Source: Anaerolineaceae bacterium
GTDB lineage: Bacteria; Chloroflexota; Anaerolineae; Aggregatilineales; Phototrophicaceae
Direction of reading: 5' to 3'
Length of the DNA stretch: 64,000 nt
NCBI GenBank assembly: GCA_007693385.1
Contig: REDR01000043.1
Span: forward strand, 1-64,000
The position numbers were made by a program, and so were the translations under genes. Numbering within the stretch: position 1 is the stretch's first letter; the number at the start of each line of letters is the position of its first letter. Shown in pieces: positions 48,704 to 57,776 of the stretch. The notes beneath the pieces are model-generated. The model was given only the letters and a program-made list of their open reading frames with translations. It made no database searches and had not been told where the DNA came from.

Positions 48704-49828
48704 ATGGGGCGTAAACAGCCGCCTGACTTCCGCAAGGAAGAAGTGAATAACATCATGCAACGCTGGCGGGCGGCGGATTCGTGTTCGCTGGTTGGCGTGG
48801 GTAGCGTGGGTAAATCGAACTTATTGCAACATCTGGCTGACCACGACACGCACAAAGCCTTTTTGAACGTCAACAATCCCGACGAGTTCAAAGCGATCAT
48901 CATTGATCCGGCGCTGATGGGGCCGTTGCCCTCCGGCGAAAATAGCGATCAGATACGATGCTGGGCGGGTTATGAGTTGATGATGCACCGCTTATTCATG
49001 GCGTTCTATCCGTTTGATATGCTGGGGCGCGAGGATGCCAAACGCTTTTATGAGGCGTATCAGTCATTACAGGATGGCACGAATCCGCTTTATGCTTACA
49101 TGGGTTTGCGCTATTTTGAACTCGGGCTGGATTTCTTCATGCGGCGCGGCGTGCGGATCGTGTTCATGTTTGACGAATTTGAGGATTTGCTGAAGCAGAT
49201 GCCGGTCAAGTTCTTCCAGACGTTGCGCGGCCTGCGTGACGCCAACAAGCGCCAGTTGAGCTATTTGACGTTCACGCGCTCGTCGTTGCCGGTGCTGGTC
49301 GATCAATTCGATATACCGGCGCTGGAAATCGAACCGTTCGTCGAGTTGTTCACCGACAATCTGCTGTATGTCGGCCCGTATAACCAGACCGACGCCCGCA
49401 GAATGGTCGAGAACCTGATGGGGCGCAATCAAAAATCATATCCGGAAGAGGTCGTGCGCTTCCTGCTGGATTCTACCGGACGCTATGCCGGTCTGTTGCG
49501 CTCCGCCTTCCGCGCATTGGATAAAATCGGCGAACTGGATAAAAGCAGTCTGATGAACGACGAAGCCCTGCGCCGACTGGCGAAGCAACGCGCCATCCGC
49601 GAAGAAGTGCGTACCCTGTGGCATAGCCTGACCGCTGTCGAGAAATACGTGTTGCGGGCGGTAGCTGAGGTCGGCGAATATGAGGATAGCGCGGGGGCGC
49701 GTCAGGCGTTGGAGATATTGGTGCAAAAGCGACTGGTACGCACTGACCGCACCGGCAACCGTGATCTGGTCATCCAGCCGCCTTTATTCCGCCTGTTTGT
49801 CGAGTCGAATCCGGGAGACGATGACTGA
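48704..49828 (+). CDS. P-loop ATPase with C-terminal winged-helix region
   Basis: A 374-residue protein of the AAA/STAND ATPase type. The Walker A is GVGSVGKS at residues 31-38, Walker B is IVFMFDEFEDLL with Asp157-Glu158, and SYLTFTRSSLP is the likely sensor 1. The C-terminal 100 residues (VEKYVLRAVAEVGEY ... ILVQKRLVRTDRTGNRDLVI) look like a winged helix ending in a beta-hairpin. This is the architecture of archaeal-type ATPase (Cdc6/MNS-like) regulators and not of any named bacterial enzyme. It has a GAGGGGG ribosome site. Its stop overlaps the next start by one base (TGATG), so it is coupled to the yigZ gene. Confidence 0.78.
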   Translation: MGRKQPPDFRKEEVNNIMQRWRAADSCSLVGVGSVGKSNLLQHLADHDTHKAFLNVNNPDEFKAIIIDPALMGPLPSGENSDQIRCWAGYELMMHRLFMAFYPFDMLGREDAKRFYEAYQSLQDGTNPLYAYMGLRYFELGLDFFMRRGVRIVFMFDEFEDLLKQMPVKFFQTLRGLRDANKRQLSYLTFTRSSLPVLVDQFDIPALEIEPFVELFTDNLLYVGPYNQTDARRMVENLMGRNQKSYPEEVVRFLLDSTGRYAGLLRSAFRALDKIGELDKSSLMNDEALRRLAKQRAIREEVRTLWHSLTAVEKYVLRAVAEVGEYEDSAGARQALEILVQKRLVRTDRTGNRDLVIQPPLFRLFVESNPGDDD

Positions 49829-50439
49829 TGATTGAGCCGTACCACGTACCGGCGGGCTTTCAACGCACCGAGACTGAAGTCGCCCGTTCGCGTTTCATCG
49901 CGTCGGTAGATTATGCTGAAACCGCCGAGAATGCCAAAGCGTTCATCGCGGGGATTCGCGCCGAGATGCCGGACGCATCGCATCATGTGTATGCGTTTCG
50001 GGCGGGCTTCGGCGCATCGGTCACGGAAGGTATGAGCGATGATGGCGAACCGTCCGGCACGTCCGGGCCGCCGATACTGGCTGTTTTGCGCGGTAGCGAC
50101 ATCGGCGATATTGTGCTGGTCGTGACGCGCTACTTTGGCGGTACCAAACTGGGCACGGGCGGACTCGTCCGTGCTTATAGCGAAGCGGCGCATGTGGCGA
50201 TCAATAAACTCAAGACTGTGGAAAAAATCGAAAAAAGACTGCTGGGGATTGAAGTCCCCTACAGCCTTTTTGAGCAGGTAAAATTGTTGATCGCCCAGCA
50301 TACCGGCGAAATTGAGGATGAAGCCTTCGCGGTGGATGTCACGCTGATGGTGCGCTTTGCGGTGCGCGACATTTCAGCGTTCACCGCCGACCTGCGTGAC
50401 CTATCCGCCGGACGCATCACGCCGGTGCCGCTCGACTAA
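49828..50439 (+). CDS. yigZ: YigZ/IMPACT-family protein
   Basis: A 203-residue protein with the UPF0029 N-terminal domain (about 20-125) and a DUF1949-type C-terminal domain (about 135-203). Signatures are RSRFIASVDYAETAENAKAF, SDDGEPSGTSGPPILAVL, VLVVTRYFGGTKLGTGGLVRAYSEAA. Homologues affect translation or ribosome-linked responses, but the bacterial molecular role is not settled. The coding end overlaps the convergent TPR gene stop by 4 bases. It is made with the upstream ATPase. Confidence 0.93.
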   Translation: MIEPYHVPAGFQRTETEVARSRFIASVDYAETAENAKAFIAGIRAEMPDASHHVYAFRAGFGASVTEGMSDDGEPSGTSGPPILAVLRGSDIGDIVLVVTRYFGGTKLGTGGLVRAYSEAAHVAINKLKTVEKIEKRLLGIEVPYSLFEQVKLLIAQHTGEIEDEAFAVDVTLMVRFAVRDISAFTADLRDLSAGRITPVPLD

Positions 50440-52460
50440 CGTCCGGCGAGAATGGCGGCGATGTTCTTACGCGCACGTTCCAGCGCTGGATCACGCGGGG
50501 AGATGGCCTCCGCCCGCGCCAGATAGACTTTGGCGGATTCGTCCTGCCCATCTTCAAATAGATATTGGCCGACAATCGCCAGCAGGGGGACGTAGTTGGG
50601 ATTTGCCGCCAAGCCCTGACTCAGATAGTCCATCGCGGTGTCGGCGTTGCCCGTCTCCCATAGCATCTGCCCGATGCTGAGTAGTAATTCGGCCTCTTGC
50701 GGGTGATGCTCGTAGCCATCCATCAACGTTTCCAGCCCGCCGGTCACGTCATTACGCAGATACAGCGCCCGCCCCAGCAAGATGTACGCTTCGACGAGCG
50801 ACGGCGTGCTGTCGATCACGTCTTCTAAGAAGCGGATGTCGCTCCCGTTGATCGTCGCGCCGCCGGATACCTGCGCCTCGATCTCGCCCATTTTGCCCTC
50901 GAAGTCGGGGTCTTCGGTGGTCAGCAAAAGGCGGGCGATATCGGCCTGTGTCGCCATGTCGGACGTTAAATCCTGCGCTGTCACCAGCGCATCGGCGGCC
51001 AGCTCGTATTCTTCGGCGGCCATATACGCCACTGCCAGATTAACGTGACGGTCTACGCGCTCCGGCGCGGCTTCCGCCGCTTCTTCCAGCAGATCAAGCA
51101 CGTCTTCAAAATCTTCTAAGATGTCCAGTTGATCGACCACAGCGCGGACGTATTCACCGGATTTATCGCGTTCGATCAATTCGCGCAGGCTATCGACCAG
51201 CTCATCGGACGCTTCCTCCGCCACATCTAACAGTAATTGCGTGCGGCGCTGACGCACCACCAGCGACTCCGGCTGTAGCTTGAGCGCTTCGTCGTAGGCG
51301 GCGATAGCTTCCCATGATGCCAGCGCTTCGTCGTAGTCTTCGGGGTCAATCAGGATGACGGACTGTAGCAGGCTCTCGTCGTTGAGCAGTTCCAGCACCG
51401 CGCCGTAATTGCGATACAGTGCGGCATTGGCCGCTTCCGCTTCGATGCCGCGCTGGAAGGTGTCCAGCATGTCATCAAGGCGACTGCCGCGCCGGTACAT
51501 ATCGGCCAGCGTCAGCCAGCCCATCGCGCTTCGCGGATGATCGCTCACCGCCTGCTCTAAGATGCTGTAGCCTTTTTCCGCCTGTCCCAATTGATATAGC
51601 GCGTGACCGATGTAGACGGCGGCAAACGGGAAACTGTTCAACGTGGCGATGGCGTCATTCAAAGCGGTGCTGACGTTTTCCATGTCATTGCGATAGCCGG
51701 GCAGTAGCGCATGGCCGATAGCGGTAGATGCCGCCCACGCACCGAATGACTCGCCGGTGGCCGCGCCCGCGCCCGCTAGATCGCGCATCGCGCCCGGCAG
51801 ATCACCGTCCACCCATTTCAGCGCCATCAGAGAGCGCGTCAGGTTGGTTTGCCATAAGCCGATACCGCGTAGCAGGACGGCCAGCTTCTCGTCGGGCGCG
51901 GTGCTGGATTCATACGCATCGAAGCGCGGCGCAGACATGCCGACGCCGGTCATGATGTCTGTCGCCATTGTGACCAGTTGTGCGGTCAGTTCCGCCAACG
52001 TTTCGCCGTGATAGGTCAGCGTTAGCTGGCTGTTCTCGTCGTCTTCATCAACGAGATCATTCTCGACTTCCAGCACCAGCGACCAGCCCGCGCCGTCCCG
52101 CGTCAGTTCTGCGGCTACCGCGATGTTCTCGTTCAGGTTTTCCGGTTGCCAGTCCTCAATGCCGAATTGCGCGGTTGACCACGCGAAGGCGTCGTTATCG
52201 TCATCGGTGCGGACGAACAGCGTATAAGCCCGCGCATCACTCAGGCTATCCAGCAGATAAGCCAGCAAGCTCATCAGCCCGTTACCGAGCGCCGGTGAAT
52301 CAGTATGGCGGCACGGCCACACGCCGACGCGGTAATGCTCACGGGATTGGATGCTCTGTTGCAGATTGCCGGCGGTGCCGAATATCGCGGTGGGGACGTT
52401 CATATTCATCTGGAAACGCTCATGCAGGGTGATGAGCCGGTTGACAAACTTCTCGCGCAT
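50436..52460 (-). CDS. TPR-repeat protein, 674 residues
   Basis: A large tetratricopeptide repeat protein of unknown function. Residues 1-200 form a non-repeat alpha/beta region; residues 225-674 hold repeated 34-residue helical pairs, for example AAVYIGHALYQLGQAEKGYS, AMGWLTLADMYRRGSRLDDM and VEAYILLGRALYLRNDVTGG. The last repeats read LLLSIGQMLWETGNADTAMD and VPLLAIVGQYLFEDGQDESA. There is no signal peptide. GAGAG lies before the ATG at 52460. It is divergent from nothing close; the gyrB terminator lies upstream. It may scaffold protein complexes. Confidence 0.8.
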   Translation of the reverse strand: MREKFVNRLITLHERFQMNMNVPTAIFGTAGNLQQSIQSREHYRVGVWPCRHTDSPALGNGLMSLLAYLLDSLSDARAYTLFVRTDDDNDAFAWSTAQFGIEDWQPENLNENIAVAAELTRDGAGWSLVLEVENDLVDEDDENSQLTLTYHGETLAELTAQLVTMATDIMTGVGMSAPRFDAYESSTAPDEKLAVLLRGIGLWQTNLTRSLMALKWVDGDLPGAMRDLAGAGAATGESFGAWAASTAIGHALLPGYRNDMENVSTALNDAIATLNSFPFAAVYIGHALYQLGQAEKGYSILEQAVSDHPRSAMGWLTLADMYRRGSRLDDMLDTFQRGIEAEAANAALYRNYGAVLELLNDESLLQSVILIDPEDYDEALASWEAIAAYDEALKLQPESLVVRQRRTQLLLDVAEEASDELVDSLRELIERDKSGEYVRAVVDQLDILEDFEDVLDLLEEAAEAAPERVDRHVNLAVAYMAAEEYELAADALVTAQDLTSDMATQADIARLLLTTEDPDFEGKMGEIEAQVSGGATINGSDIRFLEDVIDSTPSLVEAYILLGRALYLRNDVTGGLETLMDGYEHHPQEAELLLSIGQMLWETGNADTAMDYLSQGLAANPNYVPLLAIVGQYLFEDGQDESAKVYLARAEAISPRDPALERARKNIAAILAGR

Positions 52461-52552
52461 GGGTCACTCTCACTTCTCGAAAAGATATAATGACATTAAG
52501 TTTAACCGGATACCGGCAGGAAAACAGGGCGATCCGTGCCGTTCAGCGTACA

Positions 52553-52584
52553 CAAAAACGCCCCGTCCAACGAATGGCGGGGCG
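52553..52584 (-). terminator. terminator of gyrB
   Basis: On the minus strand CGCCCCG (52584-52578) pairs with CGGGGCG (52565-52559) around a 12-base loop, followed by TTTTTG. It lies 24 bases after the gyrB stop and before the TPR gene start. Confidence 0.82.
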
Positions 52585-52607
52585 CGGATTCTGCGTTGCG
52601 GACGGGA

Positions 52608-54599
52608 TTAGATGTCCAGATTACGCACGCGCTTGGCGTGGGTCTGGATAAAACTGCGGCGCGGTGGTACGGCGCTTCCCATCAACATATCGAAAACGCG
52701 GTCAGCTTCGGCGGCGTCTTCGATTGCCACCTGTAGCAATGTGCGCGTCTCGGGGTTCATGGTGGTATCCCACAACTGTGTGGCGTTCATCTCGCCTAGA
52801 CCTTTATAGCGTTGCATCTGCACGCGGTCAGGGTTCTTGAAGCGTTTCAACGCGCTTTCCAGTATTTGCGCGTCGTTCATTCCGGCACGCGGATACAGAT
52901 ATTCGTGATCTTTGCCGTTTTTCAACAGGTAGATGGGCGGCTGGGCGATGTATAGATGCCCCTCTTGAATCAACGGTTGCATGTGGCGGAAGAAGAAAGT
53001 CAGCAATAGCGTGCGGATGTGACTGCCGTCTACGTCGGCGTCGGTCATGATGATGACGCGGCCATAGCGCAATTTCTCGGTGGTGAAGTCATCGCTGATG
53101 CCGGTGCCTAGCGCAGAGATCAGCGACTTGACCTCGTTGTTATCCAGCACCTTATCCAGACGGGCGCGTTCAGTGTTGAGGATTTTACCGCGCAGGGGCA
53201 AGATGGCTTGAAAGTGACGATCTCGCCCTTGTTTAGCTGTACCACCCGCCGAGTCACCCTCAACGATATAAATTTCGCTCTCCGGCCCGTGCGATGAGCA
53301 GTCGGCCAGTTTACCCGGCAGGGTGGAGCTTTCCAGCAGACTGGGGCCGCTACGCACCAGATCGCGGGCTTTGCGGGCGGCTTCGCGGGCGCGTTTGCTG
53401 GTCATGCACTTGTCGATGATGCGCCGTGCCTCGCGCGGGTTCATCTCCAGAAAGTCGTTGAAGGCTTCGCTAGTCACCTGCGATACTGCGCCCTGTACTT
53501 CTGGATTCAACAGCTTGACTTTGGTCTGGCTCTCGAATGATGGGTCGGGGTGGCGTATGCTGACGATAGCGGTCAAGCCTTCCAGCGTATCTGTACCGCC
53601 GAAGTTGCTATCTTTTTCTTTGAGCAGGTTTTGTTTGCGGGCGTAACGATTAATGGCGCTGGTCACTGCGGAGCGTAAGCCGGTCAGATGCGTGCCGCCG
53701 TCCGGTGTGGCGATGGTATTGGCGAAGGCCAGTTCCATGACGTTGCTGGTGTCGTTGTACTGCAACGCGATTTCCACGCCGACGGTGTACGGCTCTTTCT
53801 TGGAGTTCTCCGGCACGATGTCGATTTCGCGTTCGGCGTAGATCGGATCGTGTAGCGCGGTACGGTTGCGGTTCAAGAATGCGGCGAAGGAGCGCAACCC
53901 GCCCTGAAAGTAGAATGTTGATTCGCGGGGGATCGGCTTCACGCGCTCGTCACGTAGGCTGATCGTCACTTTGCGCGTGACGAATGCTGTTTCGCGGAAG
54001 CGTTGGAGCAATTGCTGGTAGTTGAATTCGTTGTGGTCGAGAATTTCAAAATCCGGCCTAAAGCGGATGGTTGTGCCGGTGGATTCGCCGTCTTCTAGCG
54101 GGCGCACTTTCTTCACGCCGCCCTGCGGCTTGCCGTGCCGGTAGACCTGTTCCCACATGAAGCCATCACGGTAAACCTGCGCGACGAGTTCCTCCGATAG
54201 CGCGTTCACGGCGGATACGCCGACGCCGTGCAAACCGCCACTGACTTTATACGCGCCGTTATTGAACTTACCGCCCGCGCCGACCAGCGTCATGACCACT
54301 TCTAGCGCGGATTTGCCGGTTGGCTTGTGGATGCCTACCGGAATACCGACGCCGTTATCGGCGATGGATACCGAGTAATCATCGTGTAATGTGACCATGA
54401 TGCGATCACACCGTCCGGCCAGCGCCTCGTCGATGGCGTTATCAACCACCTCATGAATGAGGTGATGTAATGCGCGGCTGTCCGCACCGCCGACGTACAT
54501 GCCCGGTCTGGCGCGGATATGTTCGATGCCTTCAAGATAAACAATACTATCTTCGTCGTACTGCGGCTGGGCAGGCGGTACGATTTGCTGATCCGTCAT
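52608..54599 (-). CDS. gyrB: DNA gyrase subunit B
   Basis: The ATPase subunit of DNA gyrase, 663 residues. The GHKL domain has EVVDNAIDEALAGRCDRIMV, DNGVGIPVGIHKPTG and GLHGVGVSAVNALS; the transducer domain has GGTHLTGLRSAVTSAINRY; the TOPRIM domain has LPGKLADCSS, YIVEGDSAGGTAKQGRDR and ITDADVDGSHIRTLLLTFF. The C-terminus ends RRSFIQTHAKRVRNLDI, which is usual for GyrB and argues against ParE. It has its own promoter and terminator. No insert of the gram-negative kind is present. Confidence 0.96.
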   Translation of the reverse strand: MTDQQIVPPAQPQYDEDSIVYLEGIEHIRARPGMYVGGADSRALHHLIHEVVDNAIDEALAGRCDRIMVTLHDDYSVSIADNGVGIPVGIHKPTGKSALEVVMTLVGAGGKFNNGAYKVSGGLHGVGVSAVNALSEELVAQVYRDGFMWEQVYRHGKPQGGVKKVRPLEDGESTGTTIRFRPDFEILDHNEFNYQQLLQRFRETAFVTRKVTISLRDERVKPIPRESTFYFQGGLRSFAAFLNRNRTALHDPIYAEREIDIVPENSKKEPYTVGVEIALQYNDTSNVMELAFANTIATPDGGTHLTGLRSAVTSAINRYARKQNLLKEKDSNFGGTDTLEGLTAIVSIRHPDPSFESQTKVKLLNPEVQGAVSQVTSEAFNDFLEMNPREARRIIDKCMTSKRAREAARKARDLVRSGPSLLESSTLPGKLADCSSHGPESEIYIVEGDSAGGTAKQGRDRHFQAILPLRGKILNTERARLDKVLDNNEVKSLISALGTGISDDFTTEKLRYGRVIIMTDADVDGSHIRTLLLTFFFRHMQPLIQEGHLYIAQPPIYLLKNGKDHEYLYPRAGMNDAQILESALKRFKNPDRVQMQRYKGLGEMNATQLWDTTMNPETRTLLQVAIEDAAEADRVFDMLMGSAVPPRRSFIQTHAKRVRNLDI

Positions 54600-54662
54600 G
54601 TGCTTTCCTCACTGAGACTCCGGGTACGAAACACGCACGAAGCGGCGTGACTCTCTTCTTTA

Positions 54663-54691
54663 ATTATACATTACTCTGAGTGTACATACAA
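54663..54691 (-). promoter_or_regulatory. promoter of gyrB
   Basis: On the minus strand TTGTAT (54691-54686), a 17-base spacer and a perfect TATAAT (54668-54663) lie about 64 bases before the ATG. Confidence 0.68.
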
Positions 54692-54707
54692 CATGCGGCG
54701 GCGCGGG

Positions 54708-55178
54708 TTAATTGCCCGGCGGCGGTGAGTCGAAGAACAGCGCCCACCACAGCGTCCATGCTTCGGGACGCGGCGGGGATGTCTCGACGGTGAAAGCGGG
54801 TGGCGGGGTAGCGGTAGGCGGCGGGGCTTCGCCAATCGGCGACAGGGGCACGACCAGCACTTCGCCGGGCCGCACCATCTTGCCTTCGCCGCGTGCCCAT
54901 TGTTGCACGAAGGTATCGCTTTGCACCGCATCGCGTTCGGCGATCAGCGTGGCGCGTTCCAACCGCAGATATTCGACTTCGGCCTGTGCGTTGGCGTATA
55001 TGTCGCGCTGGACGCGATTGGACGCGATGCGTGTACTGAAGTTGATCGCCAGAATCAGCCCGATAGCTAAAATCGCGGCGAACATCACCTGCAAGCCGGA
55101 TAGTTGACCGGCTCGGCGGCGTGGCCGTTGCTTCTTCGGCTTGGGGCGTTGCGCTTGTTGGGTATCGGTTTCGCTCAT
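54708..55178 (-). CDS. FtsB/DivIC-like septum formation initiator
   Basis: A 156-residue single-pass protein. A basic N-terminus (KPKKQRPRRRAGQ) is followed by a membrane helix LQVMFAAILAIGLILAINFS at about 29-48, then a coiled coil at about 55-90 (YANAQAEVEYLRLERATLIA), and DAVQSDTFVQQWARGEGKMVRPGE, where the short domain of FtsB/DivIC ends. The last 45 residues are Pro-rich and weakly conserved. Such proteins belong to the divisome. It lies upstream of gyrB in the same direction, with a gyrB promoter between them. Confidence 0.82.
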   Translation of the reverse strand: MSETDTQQAQRPKPKKQRPRRRAGQLSGLQVMFAAILAIGLILAINFSTRIASNRVQRDIYANAQAEVEYLRLERATLIAERDAVQSDTFVQQWARGEGKMVRPGEVLVVPLSPIGEAPPPTATPPPAFTVETSPPRPEAWTLWWALFFDSPPPGN

Positions 55179-55238
55179 AGTTGTGTATCCTATACGTCGC
55201 TCTATTGTAAATCGTTCCGGCTTCGCGTCAACTACTTA

Positions 55239-55267
55239 TTGAAAATCGCTTCATTTGGCGCTAACAT
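55239..55267 (+). promoter_or_regulatory. promoter of the membrane pyrophosphatase gene
   Basis: TTGAAA (55239-55244), a 17-base spacer and TAACAT (55262-55267). The leader is about 70 bases and includes a perfect small hairpin CGCTTG-CCCAA-CAAGCG at 55297-55313. Confidence 0.55.
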
Positions 55268-55338
55268 TCGGTTTTTGGCGATTTACTTTGTGGGGGCGCT
55301 TGCCCAACAAGCGAAGTTCCATAGGAGATAGATATAAA

Positions 55339-57702
55339 ATGGATTTGTTTACCGAGAACGCTAGTAACGCGGCTATTCTGGCCGTCGTGGTCAGCTTCAT
55401 CGGGCTGGCATTCGCGTGGTATCAACGCACGTGGGTGCTCAGTCAGGATGAAGGCAATGAAACAATGCGCCGGATCGCTTCGGCTATCCAGCGCGGCGCT
55501 CAGGCTTTCCTGAGTCGTGAGTATCGCGCTGTGAGCGTCTTTGTGGCGCTGGTGGCGATTGTTCTCGTCTTGCTCAGCCAGATTGACGGCTCGGGCATGA
55601 GCATCTGGACGGCAATCGCGTTCCTTTCCGGTGCGCTGGCTTCCGGTGTTGCCGGTTATGCCGGTATGTACATCGCGGTACGCGCCAACGTCCGCACCAC
55701 CCACGCCGCATCACAGAGCTTGAATCGCGGTCTGCGCGTGGCCTTCGCCAGTGGTACGGTGATGGGCACGATGGTCGTCTCGCTGGCTCTGCTGGGTGTG
55801 GGTATCCTGTTCATCGTGATCTTCAACCAGATCGAAGACCCGAATTCCGCCGCGAGTGCGCTGGCTGGCTTCGGGTTCGGTGGTACGTCCATCGCCATCT
55901 TTGCGCGTGTGGGCGGCGGTATCTTCACCAAAGCCGCCGATGTGGGCGCTGACCTCGTTGGCAAGACCGAAGCGGGCATCCCGGAAGATGATCCGCGTAA
56001 TCCGGCGACCATCGCCGACAACGTAGGCGACAACGTGGGCGACGTGGCCGGTATGGGTTCCGACCTGTTCGAGAGCTACGCTAGCTCGATCATCGCGGCG
56101 ATCACATTGGCGACACTGGTCGGCGGTGGTATCGTCACCTCGTCGGCTGAAATCGGCGCGTCGGCCAGCATCGCGGCGCAGGCTTTCCCGCTTATGGTGG
56201 CCGCCGTCGGTATGATTGTCAGCATTGGTAGCACTTACCTCGTGCAGACCAAAGAGGACGCCACACAGGAAGACCTGCTGTGGAGCTTGCGTAAAGGCAT
56301 CTACAGCGCTAGCGCGTTGATGGCGGTAGCTGTTGTGTTGATCGCGCTGTTGCTGGACATGGGCACGGGCGTCATCGTGGCGACGATTTCCGGTCTGGTC
56401 GGCGGCGTGCTGATCGGTTATTTCACCGAATACTTCACGGCGGATGCTTACGCCCCGACCAAGAGCCTCGCCGAGAGCGCACAGGGCGGTACCGGCATCG
56501 TCATCATTCGCGGTATGGCAATCGGCATGTTCTCCACGATAGCGCCGGTTCTGATCGTGATGGCGGTTACGCTGATCGCGGTTTCTGCGACTGGCCTGTA
56601 CGGTGTGGCGGTGGCCGCCGTCGGTATGCTGTCCACGCTGGGCATCACGCTGGCGACTGACGCATACGGCCCGGTGGCTGACAATGCGGGCGGCATCGCG
56701 GAGATGTCGGAGATGGGCGAAGAAGTACGCAAGCGTACCGACGCGCTGGATAGTCTGGGTAACACCACCGCCGCCACCGGCAAGGGTTTCGCCATCGGTA
56801 GCGCGGCGATGACCGCGCTGGCGTTGATCGCCGCTTTCGTGACGGCGGTGCAGGGCGATAGCGTGGTGACGACCACCTTTGCGGCGGTTGTGACCGATCC
56901 TAAATTCGTGTCCGGTCTGTTCCTCGGCGCGGTTTTGCCATACATCTTCAGCGCGTTGACGATGCTGGCGGTGGGTAGCGCGGCGCAGGCTATCGTGCTT
57001 GAAGTGCGCCGTCAGTTCAAAGAGATTCCGGGCATCATGGAAGGCACGAGCGAGCCGGATTACGAGCAATGCGTCGGCATCAGCACCGATAGCGCCCTGC
57101 GGCAGATGATCTTGCCGGGCGTCATCGCGGTAGCCGTGCCGGTGTTGATCGCGGTTTTGACCATTATTGGTCAGGGTAACGTCATTGGCGATTATGTCGG
57201 CTCGGAGACGCTGGTTGGCGTCCTGCTCGGCTCGCTGGTTTCGGCGTTCATGCTGGCGGTGATGATGGCGAACGCGGGCGGCGCGTGGGACAACGCCAAG
57301 AAGTACATCGAAGCCGGTAATTACGGCGGCAAAGGCTCCGAAGCGCACAAGGCCGCCGTCGTCGGTGATACCGTTGGCGATCCGTTTAAGGATACGTCCG
57401 GCCCGTCGCTGAACATCTTGCTCAAGTTGCTGGCGATTGTGTCGCTGGTTCTCGCGCCGATGATTGCCAGTGCGCTCAATGATGTGGACGATGCCGCCGC
57501 CTCCGGCGATCAACCGGCGATTGAAAGCGTGATTGATGATGAGGTCGATGAACTGGAAGAAGTCGATGACGCCTCAGCGACGACGGACGAAGAAGCCGAA
57601 GAAGCTGACGCGGACGAAGAAGCCGACGACGCCGACGCTGAAGAAGCCGAAAACGGCGAAGGTGACAACGACGAGACGGACGACGCAAACGACGAAGAAT
57701 AA
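55339..57702 (+). CDS. hppA: membrane-bound proton/sodium pumping pyrophosphatase, K+-dependent type
   Basis: A 787-residue polytopic pump that hydrolyses pyrophosphate to move ions across the membrane. The start is the ATG at 55339 after AGGAGA. The substrate loop is DVGADLVGKTEAGIPEDDPR followed by NPATIADNVGDNVGDVAGMG, with GDTVGDPFKDTSGPSLNILL near the end. At GNTTAATGKG the Ala478 position carries Ala and not Lys, the mark of the K+-dependent subfamily. About 14-16 helices are expected. Residues 714-787 form a tail of very high Asp/Glu content (DEEAEEADADEEADDADAEE and similar), which ordinary M-PPases lack. Proton versus sodium specificity is not decided here. Confidence 0.94.
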   Translation: MDLFTENASNAAILAVVVSFIGLAFAWYQRTWVLSQDEGNETMRRIASAIQRGAQAFLSREYRAVSVFVALVAIVLVLLSQIDGSGMSIWTAIAFLSGALASGVAGYAGMYIAVRANVRTTHAASQSLNRGLRVAFASGTVMGTMVVSLALLGVGILFIVIFNQIEDPNSAASALAGFGFGGTSIAIFARVGGGIFTKAADVGADLVGKTEAGIPEDDPRNPATIADNVGDNVGDVAGMGSDLFESYASSIIAAITLATLVGGGIVTSSAEIGASASIAAQAFPLMVAAVGMIVSIGSTYLVQTKEDATQEDLLWSLRKGIYSASALMAVAVVLIALLLDMGTGVIVATISGLVGGVLIGYFTEYFTADAYAPTKSLAESAQGGTGIVIIRGMAIGMFSTIAPVLIVMAVTLIAVSATGLYGVAVAAVGMLSTLGITLATDAYGPVADNAGGIAEMSEMGEEVRKRTDALDSLGNTTAATGKGFAIGSAAMTALALIAAFVTAVQGDSVVTTTFAAVVTDPKFVSGLFLGAVLPYIFSALTMLAVGSAAQAIVLEVRRQFKEIPGIMEGTSEPDYEQCVGISTDSALRQMILPGVIAVAVPVLIAVLTIIGQGNVIGDYVGSETLVGVLLGSLVSAFMLAVMMANAGGAWDNAKKYIEAGNYGGKGSEAHKAAVVGDTVGDPFKDTSGPSLNILLKLLAIVSLVLAPMIASALNDVDDAAASGDQPAIESVIDDEVDELEEVDDASATTDEEAEEADADEEADDADAEEAENGEGDNDETDDANDEE

Positions 57703-57739
57703 CGTCGGAACGCAGGTTCGTAGCTGAGTTTTTCAGAGT

Positions 57740-57772
57740 AGAGGTGCGGCATAGTCCGCGCCTCTATTTTTT
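57740..57772 (+). terminator. terminator of hppA
   Basis: AGAGGTGCGG (57740-57749) pairs with CCGCGCCTCT (57756-57765) with one G-U pair and a 6-base loop, followed by ATTTTTT. Confidence 0.85.
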
Positions 57773-57776
57773 GCGC

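Noticed and set aside
55711-57513. 600-codon open frame antisense to the pyrophosphatase gene
   Set aside because: It is rich in His, Arg and Gln with no hydrophobic core, has no ribosome site and lies entirely inside a gene with perfect family motifs. It is a by-product of the GC-rich codon bias.
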